Source: Schumannella soli (GTDB lineage: Bacteria > Actinomycetota > Actinomycetes > Actinomycetales > Microbacteriaceae). From it: DNA of 64,000 nt. Numbering within the stretch: position 1 is the first letter of the stretch; each line of letters opens with the position of its first letter. Both the position numbers and the translations under genes were made by a program. Of the stretch, positions 1 to 8,798 are shown piece by piece. The stretch covers positions 317,035 to 381,034 of the forward strand of contig NZ_VHQG01000001.1 of assembly GCF_006517435.1 (NCBI RefSeq). Direction: 5' to 3'. The notes under the pieces were generated by a model, which did no database searches, had not been told where the DNA came from, and worked only from the letters and a program-made list of their open reading frames with translations.

Positions 1-193
1 GCACCTTCATCAGGTGCGACTTGGTCGACTTCGGCAGCGAGGGGTCGATCGCGATGCAGTTGGCCGCGTCCTGCGGGCCTTCGCGCAGCTCGCGCACGAG
101 CTCGCGGCGCTCGGGATCACTGAGGGCGAAGAGCACGGCGCCGATCTCCAGCGCCGCGCGATCCGGATGCGGGAGCTCGGTCGTCGACGGCAT
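1..193 (-). CDS. ArsR-like winged-helix regulator, N-terminal part (cut by window start)
   Basis: The minus strand from the ATG at 193 reads MPSTTELPHPDRAALEIGAV and continues to the window edge, giving 64 residues with no stop. The segment ALSDPERRELVRELREGP is the first helix pair typical of ArsR-family HTH proteins, and LPKSTKSHLMKV looks like the recognition-helix region (usual ArsR: SQSTVSHHLKVL). A TATTCT hexamer lies 6 nt before the ATG, so the mRNA is probably leaderless. It is divergent from an MFS exporter, the usual arrangement for a local repressor of an efflux gene. The C-terminal effector part is outside the window, so the ligand cannot be judged. Confidence 0.8.
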   Translation of the reverse strand, partial: MPSTTELPHPDRAALEIGAVLFALSDPERRELVRELREGPQDAANCIAIDPSLPKSTKSHLMKV

Positions 194-213
194 GGTTCGA
201 GAATAGTTGAACC
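194..213. promoter_or_regulatory. Inverted repeat across the regulator promoter (candidate autoregulatory operator)
   Basis: GGTTC at 194-198 and GAACC at 209-213 form a perfect inverted repeat with a 10-nt spacer. On the minus strand it encloses the TATTCT -10 hexamer of the ArsR-like gene and ends directly before its ATG. A related TAGTTCGAC sequence recurs at 240-248, next to the likely -10 (GATAGT, 238-243) of the divergent MFS gene. Operator function is inferred from position only. Confidence 0.4.
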
Positions 214-273
214 AATCGGCGAATGCGAGTACGGTGCGATAGTTCGACTTTCTTGGAACCGAAGGGTCGCCCC

Positions 274-1755
274 GTGACCACCACTCTGAACGCCACCCCC
301 GACACCGGATCGCTCTCCCTCACCTCGGCCGAGCGGTCCGAGCTCGACCGCGCCGAGCGCGAAGCCGGTCGGCGCATCGCCGCCGAGCGCGCCGCGCGCG
401 ACGATGCCGCCCGCGAGGCCGGCATCCCGCGCGCCCAGTCGTCGCTCGAACGCGCCGGCCGCCCGAACGGAGCATCCGGGTCGCTCGCCGCTGCGTCCGC
501 TCCCGCCGCATCCGCCCCGGCCGCGCAGCGCCCGCGCCGCACCTTCGGCTTCGTGCTCGCCGGCCTCGCGACCACGCTCATGCTGGCCGGCGCGAGCGCG
601 CCGTCGCCGTTCTACCCGCACCTCGAGCAGTCGCTCGGCATCGGCGCCCTCGGCGTCACGATCGCCTTCGCCGTCTACGCCGTCGTGCTGCTGGCGACGC
701 TGCTCACGGCCGGATCCATCTCCGACCACCTCGGCCGCCGCCCGGTCATCGCCGTCGGCTTCCTCGTGCTGGCGATCAGCGTCGTCGTGCTCTGGCACGC
801 GAGCTCGGGCGGGATGCTCTACCTGGCCCGCGCGATCCAGGGCGCCGCGAGCGGCGTGCTCGTCTCCACGCTGTCGGCGACGATCCAGGACTTCGCCCCG
901 AGCAAGCACCCGCAGCGCGCGACCCTCGTGAACGCGCTCGCCCCCGGAATCGGACTCGCCTCGGGCACCGTCGTCGCCGGGCTGCTGCTGCAGGGCATCG
1001 GGGATGTCGCCACGGCTGCCACCTGGACCTTCCTGCCGATCACGCTCGTCTACGTCGCGCTCGCCGGCCTCATCTGGGTCGCGCCCGAGAGCTCGCGCCG
1101 CGAGCCCGGCTGGCAGCGCTCGCTCGCTCCGCGCGCGGCGGTGCCCGCATCTGCCCGCCGCCTCTTCGTGATCAGCGTGCCCGTCGTGCTGGCCGGCTGG
1201 GCGACCGGTGGACTGTTCTTCTCGCTCGGGCCGACGATCGTGCGCGCCGAGCTCGGCGTCGAGAGCCAGATCGGCGACGCGCTCGTCGTCGCGCTGCTGC
1301 CCGCGTCGGGCGCGGTGGCGGGGTTCATCCTGCGCAACCGCCGCCCGAAGGTGCCCGCGGTCTACGGCGCCGCCGCTCTCGCCGTCGGCACCGCGCTGAT
1401 GATCGTCGCCCTCTCGCTGACGTCGTTGCCGATCTACCTCGTCGCGGTCGCGATCGCCGGATCCGGGTTCGGCACCGCCTTCATGGGCACGATCGGCTCG
1501 CTCGTGCCGCTCGCCGCCCTGCACGAGCGCGCCGAGCTGTTCGCGTCGCTGTTCATCGTCGCGTACCTGTCGTTCGGCATCCCCGCGGTCGTCGCCGGTC
1601 TGCTCAGCGGCGCGCTCGGCCTGCACACGACGGTGCTCGCCTACGCGGTCGTCGTCACGCTGGCCGCCGGAATCGCCGCGCTGCTGCGCGCTCGCTCCGG
1701 CCGCGCCCCGCGACCGTCCGCGGGCGCCTCCGCCGACACCGCGGCGGCCGCCTGA
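274..1755 (+). CDS. MFS transporter (drug-efflux type)
   Basis: Membrane exporter of the major facilitator superfamily. After a hydrophilic N-terminal tail of roughly 90 residues rich in Ala, Arg and Glu, the protein has about 12 hydrophobic segments. The loop between TM2 and TM3 reads SDHLGRRPVIAVG, the MFS signature motif. I prefer the GTG at 274, preceded by GAAGGG, over the in-frame ATG at 223, because a likely -10 (GATAGT, 238-243) lies between them. It is divergent from an ArsR-like regulator, so it is probably derepressed by an inducer. The long soluble tail is unusual for MFS proteins. The substrate cannot be read from sequence. Confidence 0.85.
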   Translation: MTTTLNATPDTGSLSLTSAERSELDRAEREAGRRIAAERAARDDAAREAGIPRAQSSLERAGRPNGASGSLAAASAPAASAPAAQRPRRTFGFVLAGLATTLMLAGASAPSPFYPHLEQSLGIGALGVTIAFAVYAVVLLATLLTAGSISDHLGRRPVIAVGFLVLAISVVVLWHASSGGMLYLARAIQGAASGVLVSTLSATIQDFAPSKHPQRATLVNALAPGIGLASGTVVAGLLLQGIGDVATAATWTFLPITLVYVALAGLIWVAPESSRREPGWQRSLAPRAAVPASARRLFVISVPVVLAGWATGGLFFSLGPTIVRAELGVESQIGDALVVALLPASGAVAGFILRNRRPKVPAVYGAAALAVGTALMIVALSLTSLPIYLVAVAIAGSGFGTAFMGTIGSLVPLAALHERAELFASLFIVAYLSFGIPAVVAGLLSGALGLHTTVLAYAVVVTLAAGIAALLRARSGRAPRPSAGASADTAAAA

Positions 1756-1776
1756 TCACCGCATCCCGCTCGCGAG

Positions 1777-1809
1777 AAGGCCCTCCCGGAGTCGATCCGG
1801 GAGGGCCTT
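1777..1809. terminator. Bidirectional terminator hairpin
   Basis: A perfect 14-bp stem (AAGGCCCTCCCGGA at 1777-1790 with its complement at 1796-1809) and 5-nt loop lies between the convergent MFS gene and the DUF6892-like gene. It has A and T ends on both sides, so it can serve both directions. Confidence 0.8.
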
Positions 1810-1854
1810 CGTCGTCGAGCGACGGCGTCCACGCGACGTCGCTGGAAGCGCGCC

Positions 1855-2289
1855 TCAGAGGAAATCGGCGTCGATCCCCCGGGCCCGCAGCGCCTCGAGG
1901 TCGGCGCTGGTGCCGCCCATCAGCGTGACCTTCCGCAGATTCGGCAGCAGCGCGAAGTCCTCCACCGAGCGGATGTCGAACAGGTCGTCCTCGCCATCCC
2001 ACCCGGGCGCGATCTGCAGGTAGACGCGGTTGCCGCCGTCCATGTAGATCTCGTCGATGTCGGCGAGCAGCTCGCTCGGGATCGGCAGCGCGGCGACGTG
2101 AGCGAGCACCTCGGGGACCGCACCCCAGCCGGACCCCTCGGGATCGATCGGCGGCACCTGCTCGGCGCAGAACCGATACACGTCGAAGGTCGGCCCGAGC
2201 AGCCCCTTCTCGTACATCAGCACCTCGATCACGGCGAGCTTCACGTTCACGTCGGTGAAGGGCGCGAGGCCCGGCAGCGCATCCGTCAT
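1855..2289 (-). CDS. DUF6892-like small acidic protein
   Basis: A 144-residue soluble acidic protein of unknown function. The segments KLAVIEVLMYEKGLLGPTFD, YLQIAPGWDGEDDLFDIRS and LPNLRKVTLMGG followed by a C-terminal GIDADFL match what I remember of the DUF6892 family, whose C-terminus resembles a leucine-rich-repeat strand. The longer upstream reading frame is Ala/Arg-rich and non-protein-like, so I start at the ATG at 2289. CAGAAT sits exactly 6 nt before it, consistent with a leaderless transcript. No function is known. The family name is from memory and needs a profile search. Confidence 0.7.
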   Translation of the reverse strand: MTDALPGLAPFTDVNVKLAVIEVLMYEKGLLGPTFDVYRFCAEQVPPIDPEGSGWGAVPEVLAHVAALPIPSELLADIDEIYMDGGNRVYLQIAPGWDGEDDLFDIRSVEDFALLPNLRKVTLMGGTSADLEALRARGIDADFL

Positions 2290-2396
2290 GCCCGCATTCT
2301 GGCGCAGGTCCCCGTCCGGCGGAACCGCGGAGCGGACAGCACGCCGAGCAGCGGATCGAGCCGCCCTGCGAGCAGCGGATGCGGTCGCCGGGTACG

Positions 2397-2434
2397 CAGA
2401 AGGGGCCCGCACCTCTCGGTGCGAGCCCCTTCTG
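2397..2434 (-). terminator. rplA terminator
   Basis: Inverted repeat CAGAAGGGGC...GCCCCTTCTG with an inner CGCACC/GGTGCG stem lies 24 nt past the rplA stop codon, overlapping the upstream side of the DUF6892-like gene. It ends the rplK-rplA transcript. Confidence 0.75.
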
Positions 2435-2457
2435 TCAGCTCAGCTGCGTCGGCTCGA

Positions 2458-3144
2458 TCAGAGCGCGGCGACGTCCAGCGGAACGCCCGGGCCGAACGTC
2501 GTCGACAGGGCGCCCTTCTGGATGTAGCGGCCCTTCGACGAGCTCGGCTTGAGGCGCTGGATCTCGTCGAGAGCGGCGCGGAAGTTCTCGTCGAGCTGCT
2601 CCTGCGTGAAGCCGGCCTTGCCGATCACGAAGTGGAGGTTGTTGTGCTTGTCGACGCGGAACTCGATCTTTCCGCCCTTGATCTCCTCGACGGCCTTGGC
2701 CGGGTTGGGGGTCACGGTGCCGGTCTTCGGGTTCGGCATGAGGCCGCGGGGTCCGAGGACCTTTCCGAGGCGACCGACCTGGCCCATGAGCTCCGGGGTG
2801 GAGACGGCCGAGTCGAACGAGGTGTAGCCGCCGGCCACCTTCTCGATCAGCTCGGCGCCGCCGACCTCGTCGGCGCCCGCGGCGATCGCGGCCTCAGCGG
2901 CCGGACCCGTCGCGAACACGATGACGCGGGCGGTCTTGCCGGTGCCGTGCGGGAGGATGACGGTGCCGCGCACCATCTGGTCGGCCTTGCGCGAGTCGAC
3001 GCCCAGCTTGAGGGCGACCTCGACGGTCGAGTTGAACTTGGCCGAACCGGTCTCGCGCGCGATGGCGACGGCCTCGGTCGGTCCGTAGTACTTGCCGGCC
3101 TCGATCTTGTCCGCGGCGGCGCGGTATGCCTTGCTCTTCGCCAT
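2458..3144 (-). CDS. rplA: 50S ribosomal protein L1
   Basis: L1 stalk protein of the large ribosomal subunit; in bacteria it also represses its own operon by binding leader mRNA. The 228-residue product has the normal family length and begins [20 protein letters not shown]. The signature loop [16 protein letters not shown] is intact, and [20 protein letters not shown] matches the C-terminal part of domain I. The ATG at 3144 follows the rplK stop by 2 nt, so the two genes are co-translated. The upstream frame that continues into rplK is a shadow. Confidence 0.98.
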   Translation of the reverse strand: MAKSKAYRAAADKIEAGKYYGPTEAVAIARETGSAKFNSTVEVALKLGVDSRKADQMVRGTVILPHGTGKTARVIVFATGPAAEAAIAAGADEVGGAELIEKVAGGYTSFDSAVSTPELMGQVGRLGKVLGPRGLMPNPKTGTVTPNPAKAVEEIKGGKIEFRVDKHNNLHFVIGKAGFTQEQLDENFRAALDEIQRLKPSSSKGRYIQKGALSTTFGPGVPLDVAAL

Positions 3145-3146
3145 GA

Positions 3147-3578
3147 TTACGCCTCCACCGTGATTCCCATGGAGCGGGCGGTGCCCGCGATGATCTTCGC
3201 CGCGGCGTCGATGTCGTTCGCGTTCAGGTCGGCCTGCTTCTGCTCGGCGATCTGACGCACCTGCTCCTGAGTGAGCTTGGCGACCTTGACGGTGTGCGGG
3301 GTGGACGAGCCCTTGGCCACGCCGGCGGCCTTCTTGATGAGCTCGGCGGCCGGCGGGGTCTTGAGGATGAACGTGAACGAACGGTCCTCGTAGACGGTGA
3401 TCTCCACCGGGATGACGTTGCCGCGCTGCGACTCGGTCGCCGCGTTGTACGCCTTGCAGAACTCCATGATGTTCACGCCGTGCTGACCCAGGGCCGGGCC
3501 GATCGGCGGGGCGGGGTTCGCGGCGCCGGCGTTGATCTGGAGCTTGATCAGGCCGGTCACCTTCTTCTTCGGTGCCAT
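3147..3578 (-). CDS. rplK: 50S ribosomal protein L11
   Basis: L11 of the GTPase-associated centre. The start at 3578 gives [20 protein letters not shown] and 143 residues, the usual length. [19 protein letters not shown] is the conserved N-terminal loop that binds 23S rRNA and is the thiostrepton/release-factor site. An AGGGAG ribosome-binding site lies about 6 nt upstream. An earlier in-frame start would add 14 non-conserved residues. It is first in the rplK-rplA unit, downstream of nusG and separated from it by two hairpins. Confidence 0.98.
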   Translation of the reverse strand: MAPKKKVTGLIKLQINAGAANPAPPIGPALGQHGVNIMEFCKAYNAATESQRGNVIPVEITVYEDRSFTFILKTPPAAELIKKAAGVAKGSSTPHTVKVAKLTQEQVRQIAEQKQADLNANDIDAAAKIIAGTARSMGITVEA

Positions 3579-3598
3579 GAAGGCTCCCTTTCTCTCGT

Positions 3599-3695
3599 GT
3601 GCCCGCGGGCACGCTCCCACGAACCGGACGAAGTTCCGGACGCGGTGGGGATGCTCGCGTCACGCTCGGAAGCGGACGCAAACCACTAGAGCTTA
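3599..3695 (-). promoter_or_regulatory. rplK-rplA promoter and leader
   Basis: On the minus strand a -10-like TAAGCT (3690-3695) precedes a leader of about 105 nt ending at the rplK start. The leader contains the perfect palindrome GTGCCCGCGGGCAC (3599-3612) directly before the ribosome-binding site. In other bacteria L1 represses this operon by binding a leader RNA hairpin; this palindrome is a candidate but I cannot show a match to the L1-binding consensus. Confidence 0.4.
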
Positions 3696-3725
3696 CGCGA
3701 CGCCCGCCGCATCCGCCAGCCGCGC

Positions 3726-3805
3726 CTCGGCGCGATCGCGGCGTGATCGCGCCGAGACGGCAGAGGGGACGACGAAGGCCCCGCCGGCGGACCGGCGGGG
3801 CCTTC
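3726..3805 (-). terminator. nusG terminator plus a second hairpin
   Basis: Two perfect hairpins stand in tandem. GAAGGCCCCGCCGG (3774-3787) pairs with 3792-3805 and lies about 16 nt past the nusG stop, making it the main terminator. CTCGGCGCGATC (3726-3737) pairs with 3745-3756 further downstream. Together they separate nusG transcription from rplKA. Confidence 0.75.
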
Positions 3806-3821
3806 GAGGAACGTCAGCGCG

Positions 3822-4838
3822 TCAGAGCTTGGTGACCTGGTCGAACGACAGCTCGACCGGGGTCTCGCGCTCGAACAGCGAGACGAGCACGGTGAGCTTG
3901 CCGCTCTCGGGCTTGATCTCGTTGATCGTGCCGGGAAGACCCGCGAACGAGCCCTCCTTGATCGTGATGGTCTCGCCGATCTCGAAGTCGACCTCAGCGG
4001 GGATGACGCGGGCGGCGCCGGCGGTGCTGCCGGCGGACTTCGTCGTGCCGGGCTTGGCGGGGGTCTCGACGACCTGCACCAGGCTCTTCAGCATGTTGAA
4101 CGCCTCTTCGAAACGCAGCGGCGTCGGGTTGTGGGCGTTGCCCACGAAGCCGGTGACGCCGGGGGTGTGACGCACGCCCGACCAGCTGTCCTCGTTGAGC
4201 TCCATGCGCACCAGCACGTAGCCGGGGATGCGGACGCGGTTGACCAGCTTGCGCTGGCCGTTCTTGATCTCGACCACGTCCTCCATCGGCACCTGGACCT
4301 CGTAGATGAAGTCCTCCATGCCGAGCGACTGGCGACGCGACTCGATGTTCTGCTTCACGCGCTTCTCGAAGCCGGCGTAGGAGTGGATGACGTACCACTT
4401 GCCCGGGCGGATGCGCAGGTCGAGACGGAACTCCTCGTAGGGGTCGACCTCGGCCTCGGCTTCGTCCTCGGTGTCGAGCAGAGCCTCGACGGGGTCGACG
4501 CCCTCGGCGGCCTCCTCGGCCAGCTCCGACTCGGTCTCGTCCTCGGTGGCCTCGGCGGCGGCATCCGCCTCGTCGGCGGAGTCGATGTCGAGCGCGTCGT
4601 CGACGACGGCGTCGGCCTCCGGGTCGTCCGCGGCCTCGAGGTCGTCGAGCAGGTTGTCGAGGTCGCGGGTCTCGGCGCCCTCGTTCTCGTCGTCGACCAC
4701 GTGGATGGCGCGGCTCTCGGCGTTGCCGGCGGCCTTCTCGGTCCACTCCAGGGTCGAGCCCTCCTGGGCCTCGTCCTCCTCGGACGACTGCTCGGCAGCC
4801 GTGGCGAGGTCGATGTCGGGGCGCTCGGATGCGGTCAC
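3822..4838 (-). CDS. nusG: Transcription termination/antitermination factor NusG with acidic N-terminal extension
   Basis: NusG binds RNA polymerase and links it to Rho and the ribosome. The conserved NGN domain starts around residue 145 (GKWYVIHSYAGFEKRVKQNI), with RIPGYVLVRM and HTPGVTGFVG following, and the C-terminal KOW motif reads IKEGSFAGLPGTINEI. The first ~140 residues are a strongly acidic Asp/Glu/Ala tail; such extensions are common in actinobacterial NusG, but this one is long. The protein has 338 residues against about 180 in E. coli. Translation starts at GTG 4838. It lies between secE and rplK in the conserved order. Confidence 0.97.
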   Translation of the reverse strand: MTASERPDIDLATAAEQSSEEDEAQEGSTLEWTEKAAGNAESRAIHVVDDENEGAETRDLDNLLDDLEAADDPEADAVVDDALDIDSADEADAAAEATEDETESELAEEAAEGVDPVEALLDTEDEAEAEVDPYEEFRLDLRIRPGKWYVIHSYAGFEKRVKQNIESRRQSLGMEDFIYEVQVPMEDVVEIKNGQRKLVNRVRIPGYVLVRMELNEDSWSGVRHTPGVTGFVGNAHNPTPLRFEEAFNMLKSLVQVVETPAKPGTTKSAGSTAGAARVIPAEVDFEIGETITIKEGSFAGLPGTINEIKPESGKLTVLVSLFERETPVELSFDQVTKL

Positions 4839-4890
4839 GTTCTGACTCCTGATGTGTTGTGGGCGGGTCGCGGGAGGCGGCGGAGCCGGC

Positions 4891-5172
4891 TCAGCCTGCG
4901 ACCGTGCCGTTGCCGAACACGAGGTTGACGAGCAGGCCGATTCCGTAGTCGAGGCCGCTCACCAGCAGCATCATGACGACGACGAAGCCGAGCACGACGC
5001 CGGTGTAGCTGAACAGCTCACGGCGGGTCGGGGTGACGACCTTCCTCAGTTCGTTGATCACCTGACGGAGGAAGAGCACGAGCCGACCGAACGGGTTGCG
5101 CCGCTCGGCGCGCTCACGCTTGGCGTTCGCGACGATGTCCTCGCTGGGCTCGTCGACGATCCTGCGTGCCAT
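4891..5172 (-). CDS. secE: Protein translocase subunit SecE
   Basis: Small essential subunit of the SecYEG channel. The 93-residue protein has the conserved amphipathic region FLRQVINELRKVVTPTRREL followed by a single membrane helix (GVVLGFVVVMMLLVSGLDYG), the normal single-TM architecture of non-proteobacterial SecE. It lies 50 nt downstream of tRNA-Trp and 52 nt upstream of nusG, so the three are probably one transcript. Confidence 0.97.
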   Translation of the reverse strand: MARRIVDEPSEDIVANAKRERAERRNPFGRLVLFLRQVINELRKVVTPTRRELFSYTGVVLGFVVVMMLLVSGLDYGIGLLVNLVFGNGTVAG

Positions 5173-5222
5173 CAGTTCTCACCTTCCACCGGACATTCCC
5201 CTGGCTGACGCCAGGGGAATCG

Positions 5223-5295
5223 CAGGGCGGACAGGACTCGAACCTGCAACCTGCGGTTTTGGAGACCGCTGCTCTACCAATTGAGCCACCGCCCT
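5223..5295 (-). tRNA. tRNA-Trp (CCA anticodon)
   Basis: The minus strand folds as a 73-nt tRNA: acceptor AGGGCGG/CCGCCCT with discriminator G, a D-loop GGCTCAATTGGTAGAGC, anticodon stem GCGGT/ACCGC around the loop CTCCAAA (anticodon CCA), and the T-arm GCAGGTTCGAGTCCTGT. No CCA end is encoded. Its place before secE is the conserved actinobacterial position of tRNA-Trp. Confidence 0.97.
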
Positions 5296-5403
5296 AGGGC
5301 CGGGATCCGATCACTCCGCCGTCGGGATCCAACATCCCTCGACCCCTTTGGACGAACCATCCGGGGCACAGCGAAGCTTGGCGATCTTCGCCAGCCGAAG
5401 GCA

Positions 5404-5409
5404 AGCATA
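5404..5409 (-). promoter_or_regulatory. Candidate -10 for tRNA-Trp-secE-nusG
   Basis: TATGCT on the minus strand lies about 110 nt upstream of the tRNA within the 245-nt divergent region shared with the aminotransferase. The -35 side (GCGGAC at 17 nt) is poor, so this is only a candidate. Confidence 0.3.
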
Positions 5410-5540
5410 CGGCATGCGGCGAGCGCGTCCGCCCGGCGGCGTGGGATGCGGATGCCGCCCGGGCGCGTCGCGGGGGGCGCCCATCCACTCGACCCGGATC
5501 GGCCGCTGTCACACACCGCACCCCTCGGTAGGCTCGTGCC

Positions 5541-6731
5541 GTGGCACGCATCTCCCAGCGCATCGGCGCGATCTCCGAGTCCGCGACCCTCAAGGTCGAC
5601 GCGAAGGCGAAGGCCCTCAAGGCCGCCGGACGCCCTGTCATCTCCTTCGCCGCCGGCGAGCCCGACTTCCCGACCCCGGCGCACATCGTCGAGGCCGCGG
5701 TCGCCGCCGCGCAGGATCCGAAGAACCACCGCTACACGCCCGCGGCAGGCCTGCCCGAGCTGCGCGAGGCGATCGCCGCCAAGACGCTGCGCGACTCGTC
5801 GCTGCAGGTCGAGCCCTCGCAGGTGATCGTCACCAACGGCGGCAAGCAGGCCGTCTACCAGGCCTTCGCCACGATCGTCGACCCGGGCGACGAGGTGCTC
5901 GTGCCGGCGCCGTACTGGACCACCTACCCCGAGGCGATCCGCCTCGCCGGCGGCGTTCCCGTCGAGGTCTTCGCCCCCGCCGAGCAGGACTACCTGGTCA
6001 CGGTCGAGCAGCTCGAGGCCGCCCGCACCGAGCGCACCAAGGTGCTGCTCTTCGTCTCGCCCTCGAACCCGACCGGCTCGGTCTACAGCCCCGAGCAGAC
6101 CGCCGCGATCGGCGCCTGGGCCGAGGAGCACGGCCTCTGGGTGATCAGCGACGAGATCTACCAGAACCTGACTTACGACGGCGTGCGCGCCGCCTCCATC
6201 GTCGAGGCCACCCCGGCGCTCGCCGACCGTACGATCCTCGTCAACGGCGTCGCCAAGACCTACGCGATGACCGGATGGCGCGTGGGCTGGATGGTGGGCC
6301 CGTCCGACGCGATCAAGGCCGCATCCAATCTGCAGTCGCACCTGTCGTCGAACGTGTCGAACGTGTCGCAGCGCGCCGCGATCGCCGCGCTCACCGGCCC
6401 GCAGGACTCGGTGCTCGAGATGCGCGAGGCCTTCGACCGCCGCCGCAAGCTGATCGTCGCCGGGCTCAACGCGATCCCCGGCTTCGAGACGCCGACGCCG
6501 ACCGGCGCCTTCTACGTCTACCCCGACGTGCGCGGGCTGCTCGGCCGCGAGTGGGCGGGCACGACCCCGACGACGACGCTCGAGTTGGCCGACCTCATCC
6601 TCGAGAAGGCCGAGGTCGCCCCGGTTCCCGGCGAGGCCTTCGGCCCGTCCGGCTACCTGCGCTTCAGCTACGCCATGGGCGACGACGCGATCAGCGAGGG
6701 CGTGGAGCGCCTGGCGAAGCTGTTCAGCTGA
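5541..6731 (+). CDS. aspC: Pyridoxal-phosphate aspartate-type aminotransferase
   Basis: Class I aminotransferase, probably aspartate aminotransferase given its location beside tRNA-Trp/secE. Motifs in order: [14 protein letters not shown] near residue 36, the cofactor-binding [37 protein letters not shown], and the Schiff-base lysine K239 in [16 protein letters not shown]. The 396-residue length is normal. It starts at GTG 5541; TAGGCT lies exactly 6 nt before it, so the transcript is probably leaderless. A strong hairpin follows. Substrate preference (aspartate, or other amino acids) is not decided by these motifs. Confidence 0.93.
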   Translation: MARISQRIGAISESATLKVDAKAKALKAAGRPVISFAAGEPDFPTPAHIVEAAVAAAQDPKNHRYTPAAGLPELREAIAAKTLRDSSLQVEPSQVIVTNGGKQAVYQAFATIVDPGDEVLVPAPYWTTYPEAIRLAGGVPVEVFAPAEQDYLVTVEQLEAARTERTKVLLFVSPSNPTGSVYSPEQTAAIGAWAEEHGLWVISDEIYQNLTYDGVRAASIVEATPALADRTILVNGVAKTYAMTGWRVGWMVGPSDAIKAASNLQSHLSSNVSNVSQRAAIAALTGPQDSVLEMREAFDRRRKLIVAGLNAIPGFETPTPTGAFYVYPDVRGLLGREWAGTTPTTTLELADLILEKAEVAPVPGEAFGPSGYLRFSYAMGDDAISEGVERLAKLFS

Positions 6732-6753
6732 GGCTGCTCGGCTGACGCTCGCA

Positions 6754-6789
6754 CGAAGCGGGTCGGATCTCAGGGTCCGACCCGCTTCG
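6754..6789. terminator. Bidirectional terminator hairpin
   Basis: CGAAGCGGGTCGGA (6754-6767) pairs perfectly with 6776-6789 around an 8-nt loop, between the convergent aminotransferase and lysG genes. Confidence 0.8.
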
Positions 6790-6814
6790 GCGTCTCCGGC
6801 GGCGACCGGCGCGG

Positions 6815-7690
6815 TCAGACGAGCGCCGCGGCGGCCGCCGTGCGCACCTCGTCGGCGAGCGCGTCGAGCGACGCCGAGCGCAGATCCCACTGCTGCCAGT
6901 ACAGCGGCACCTCGAGCGGCTTGTGCGGCGCGAGCTCGACGAGCTCGTCGGGGTGCGCCGCGAGCTGGTGGTCGAGCAGCATCGCCCAGCCGAGTCCGAG
7001 CCGCACCGCGTCGGCGAAGTCGGCGGCGCCGGGGATGCGGTGGCGCGGCGGGTCGATGCGCTGCCGGGTGATCGAGCGCAGGAACCGGGTCTGCAGGTCG
7101 TCGCGGCGGTCGAAGTCGATGACCGGGGCGACGGCGAGCGCGGTCGCCGTGACGCCGTCGGGGAACCAGCGTGCGGCGAACTCCCGCGTCGCGGAGGCGC
7201 GGTAGACCATCCTGCCGAGCAGCACGCTGCGGCATCCCGGCACGGGCGCCGCCTCGGACGTCACGGCGGCCATGACCGTGCCGGCGGCGAGCCGCGCGGC
7301 GGTGTCGCTCTGGTCGTCGCGCACCACATCGAGCAGCACGCCGGTGCGCTCGGCGACCCGGTGCAGCGCCGGCATGATCCACGTCGCGAGCGAGTCGCTG
7401 TTGATCGCGACCGCGAGCTCGACCCCGCGCGCCTCGTCGAGTCCGAGCTCGGCGAGCGCCTCCCGCTCGAGCAGCTGCTGCTGGCGCGCCAGCCGGAGCA
7501 GCACCTCGCCCGCGGGCGTCGCCCGGGCGGGCTTGGAGCGGATGAGCAGCACACGTCCGAGGCGCTGTTCGAGCGCCTTGAGCCGCTGACTGACGGCGCT
7601 CGGCGTCACGTGCAGAGCGCGCGCCGCCGCATCCAGGCTGCCCTCGTCGACGACCGCCTGCAGCGTCGCGAGCGACTCGGCGGGGATCAT
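6815..7690 (-). CDS. lysG: LysR-family regulator LysG/ArgP
   Basis: Regulator of the divergent lysE exporter. The N-terminal winged helix contains AARALHVTPSAVSQRLKALE (about residues 21-40), which is almost diagnostic for the ArgP/LysG/IciA branch, followed by a LysR substrate-binding domain. Length is 291 residues, normal for the branch. TAATGT lies exactly 6 nt before the ATG, so it is probably leaderless. In Corynebacterium LysG activates lysE when intracellular lysine or arginine is high; the shared 78-bp intergenic region fits that. Confidence 0.93.
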   Translation of the reverse strand: MIPAESLATLQAVVDEGSLDAAARALHVTPSAVSQRLKALEQRLGRVLLIRSKPARATPAGEVLLRLARQQQLLEREALAELGLDEARGVELAVAINSDSLATWIMPALHRVAERTGVLLDVVRDDQSDTAARLAAGTVMAAVTSEAAPVPGCRSVLLGRMVYRASATREFAARWFPDGVTATALAVAPVIDFDRRDDLQTRFLRSITRQRIDPPRHRIPGAADFADAVRLGLGWAMLLDHQLAAHPDELVELAPHKPLEVPLYWQQWDLRSASLDALADEVRTAAAAALV

Positions 7691-7768
7691 GCGGCCACAT
7701 TAGCTGCGCTGATGATGCATGAGAATCCTGAACTGGTCTGCGCGCGTATCCGCCCCTAGCTTGGGGCC

Positions 7769-8563
7769 GTGCTCACCACCGTGCTCGCCGGATTCGGCCT
7801 CAGCCTGTCGCTCATCGCGGCCATCGGCGCGCAGAACGCCTTCCTGCTGCGCCAGGGCATCCGGCGTGAGCACGTGCTGGTCGTCATCGTGATCTGCACG
7901 CTGTCGGACGCGGTGCTCATGACCGTCGGCATCGCGGGCGGCGGCGCGGTGTTCGCGAGCGCGCCCGTGCTGGCCGAGGTCGCGCGCTGGGCGGGCGCCG
8001 CGTTCCTGCTGCTCTACGCCGTGTTCGCCGTGCGCCGCGCGCTCGAGCCCGAGGCGCTGGAGGTGGACGCGGGCGAGAGCGGCTCCGCGAGCCGCGACGG
8101 CGAGCGGCGCTCCCGCGAGGGCGCCGACGCCAGCGCGATCGTCGAGGGCGGGACCACGGCGGGCGCCGTCGAGACGCGCGTCACGGCGGCGGCATCCGGG
8201 GCGGCCGGCACCACGACCGCGCTCGCGGCGCCGAGCGCGCCGAGCCCGCGCCGCATCCGCCGCTCCCCCGCCGCCGGCTCGCTCGCCGCCGTCGCGCTGA
8301 CCGCTCTCGCACTCACCTGGCTCAACCCGCACGTGTACCTCGACACGCTCGTGCTGCTCGGCTCGATCGGCTCGCGCTACGGCGACGACCGCCTCGCCTT
8401 CGGCATCGGCGCCTGGGCGGCGAGCCTCCTCTGGTTCACGGTCGTCGGCTTCGGGGCGCGGCTGCTCGCCCCGCTGTTCGCGAAGCCGGCCGCCTGGCGG
8501 GTGCTCGACATCCTCGTGGCCGCGATCATGGCGGTCATGGCCGTGATGCTCATCGTGCACTGA
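7769..8563 (+). CDS. lysE: LysE-type amino acid exporter with a long central loop
   Basis: Inner-membrane exporter of lysine/arginine type. It opens with GFGLSLSLIAAIGAQNAFLLRQG, the LysE signature, and has the later helix ALTWLNPHVYLDTLVLLG. About residues 92-170 form an Ala/Gly/Arg/Glu-rich hydrophilic loop absent from standard LysE, which explains the 264-residue length against about 200-235. The GTG at 7769 has TAGCTT exactly 6 nt upstream, giving a leaderless transcript. It is divergent from lysG, its probable activator. Confidence 0.92.
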   Translation: MLTTVLAGFGLSLSLIAAIGAQNAFLLRQGIRREHVLVVIVICTLSDAVLMTVGIAGGGAVFASAPVLAEVARWAGAAFLLLYAVFAVRRALEPEALEVDAGESGSASRDGERRSREGADASAIVEGGTTAGAVETRVTAAASGAAGTTTALAAPSAPSPRRIRRSPAAGSLAAVALTALALTWLNPHVYLDTLVLLGSIGSRYGDDRLAFGIGAWAASLLWFTVVGFGARLLAPLFAKPAAWRVLDILVAAIMAVMAVMLIVH

Positions 8564-8630
8564 CCCGGTCGGGATGCCGCCCGCACTCGAAGCGGAGCAG
8601 CGCGAAGCGGAGCCGGCATCCCCCTCGACT

Positions 8631-8736
8631 CCGGCCGCGGCGTCCCGTGCAGGGAGACGCCGCGGCCGGCCCTCTCGTCGTCAGCGCGCCGCAGACACGA
8701 CGACGCCCGGGCGACCGAGGTCGCACCGGGCGTCGT
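8631..8736. terminator. Two tandem terminator hairpins
   Basis: CCGGCCGCGGCGTC (8631-8644) pairs with 8656-8669, and ACGACGCCCGG plus GCGAC (8700-8715) pair with GTCGC and CCGGGCGTCGT (8720-8736). They lie between convergent lysE and the nitroreductase gene; the first probably ends lysE, the second the nitroreductase transcript. Confidence 0.75.
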
Positions 8737-8798
8737 GCAGCCCGCGATGACCAGCGCGGGCGCGGGGCCCGACGCGGCGGCGGAAGGGGATGCGGGGC

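Noticed and set aside
10..1626. A 538-codon minus-strand frame opposite the MFS gene
   Set aside because: Low-complexity Arg/Gly/Glu composition; the MFS gene on the other strand has clear membrane helices and motifs.
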